From contig CAYSFO010000012.1 in the NCBI GenBank assembly GCA_964430695.1, forward strand, positions 1 through 32,462: a DNA stretch of 32,462 bases. The letters are read 5' to 3'. The position numbers and the translations under genes were made by a program. Source of the DNA: MGBC108787 sp964430695 (GTDB lineage: Bacteria; Bacillota_I; Bacilli_A; RF39; UBA660). The notes beneath the pieces were generated by a model. That model was not told where the DNA came from, ran no database searches, and was given only the letters and a program-made list of their open reading frames with translations. Shown piece after piece: positions 32,438 through 32,462 of this stretch; position 1 is the first letter of the stretch; each line of letters opens with the position of its first letter.

Positions 32438-32462
32438 TTACATTTTTAGTTTTTTCTTAATT

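Overview
The window is AT-rich DNA with a standard genetic code: TGG encodes Trp and TGA appears only as a stop. It comes from an endospore-forming Bacillota. Spore genes are spread through the core part (cotJB-cotJC, spoIVA, spoVIF, cotE) beside housekeeping genes with Bacilli-type order (spoIVA next to hup, rpsP next to khpA, cdsA next to rseP). The small gene set, strong A+T bias and NPQTG-anchored surface protein suggest an uncultured gut Bacilli lineage (RF39 or Erysipelotrichia-like). That taxonomic guess is inference.

Region 1 (1-8.5 kb): the 3' end of cotJB and cotJC on the plus strand, then a minus-strand run of a PMCA-type Ca2+ ATPase, rseP, cdsA, an unknown membrane protein, hup and spoIVA. 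Region 2 (8.5-12.6 kb): a small hydrolase, spoVIF and four small XRE regulators lie between spoIVA and der. Next to them is a 226-bp element with long imperfect inverted ends, enclosing a 27-codon hydrophobic peptide and a probable 64-nt convergent RNA. Region 3 (12.6-18.2 kb): der, a type IV prepilin-like protein, a conserved surface protein, khpA-rpsP, cotE, a divergent kinase-fold protein and a HerA-like ATPase. Region 4 (18.3-21.1 kb): a complete small-bacteriocin locus. A C39-peptidase ABC transporter overlaps a short HlyD-like accessory protein, followed by two double-glycine-leader peptides of 45 and 51 aa, both with GxxxG motifs, and a terminator. Region 5 (21.2-25.0 kb): an NPQTG surface protein, a DUF975 protein, recG and a candidate structured small RNA with its own promoter and terminator.

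Region 6 (25.2-32.5 kb) looks accessory. It holds a large serine recombinase, XRE regulators, small unknown genes, dense palindromes, and a two-gene operon coding for an EEP-fold phosphodiesterase and a fusion of a 2H phosphoesterase to a SAM methyltransferase. That operon has a strong promoter followed by a 27-codon leader ORF, two mutually exclusive hairpins and an intrinsic terminator. This is the architecture of a transcription attenuator like those controlling ribosome-targeting antibiotic resistance genes. The attenuated operon and the bacteriocin pair are the most interesting items. No rRNA, tRNA, CRISPR array, relaxase or replication protein was recognised.
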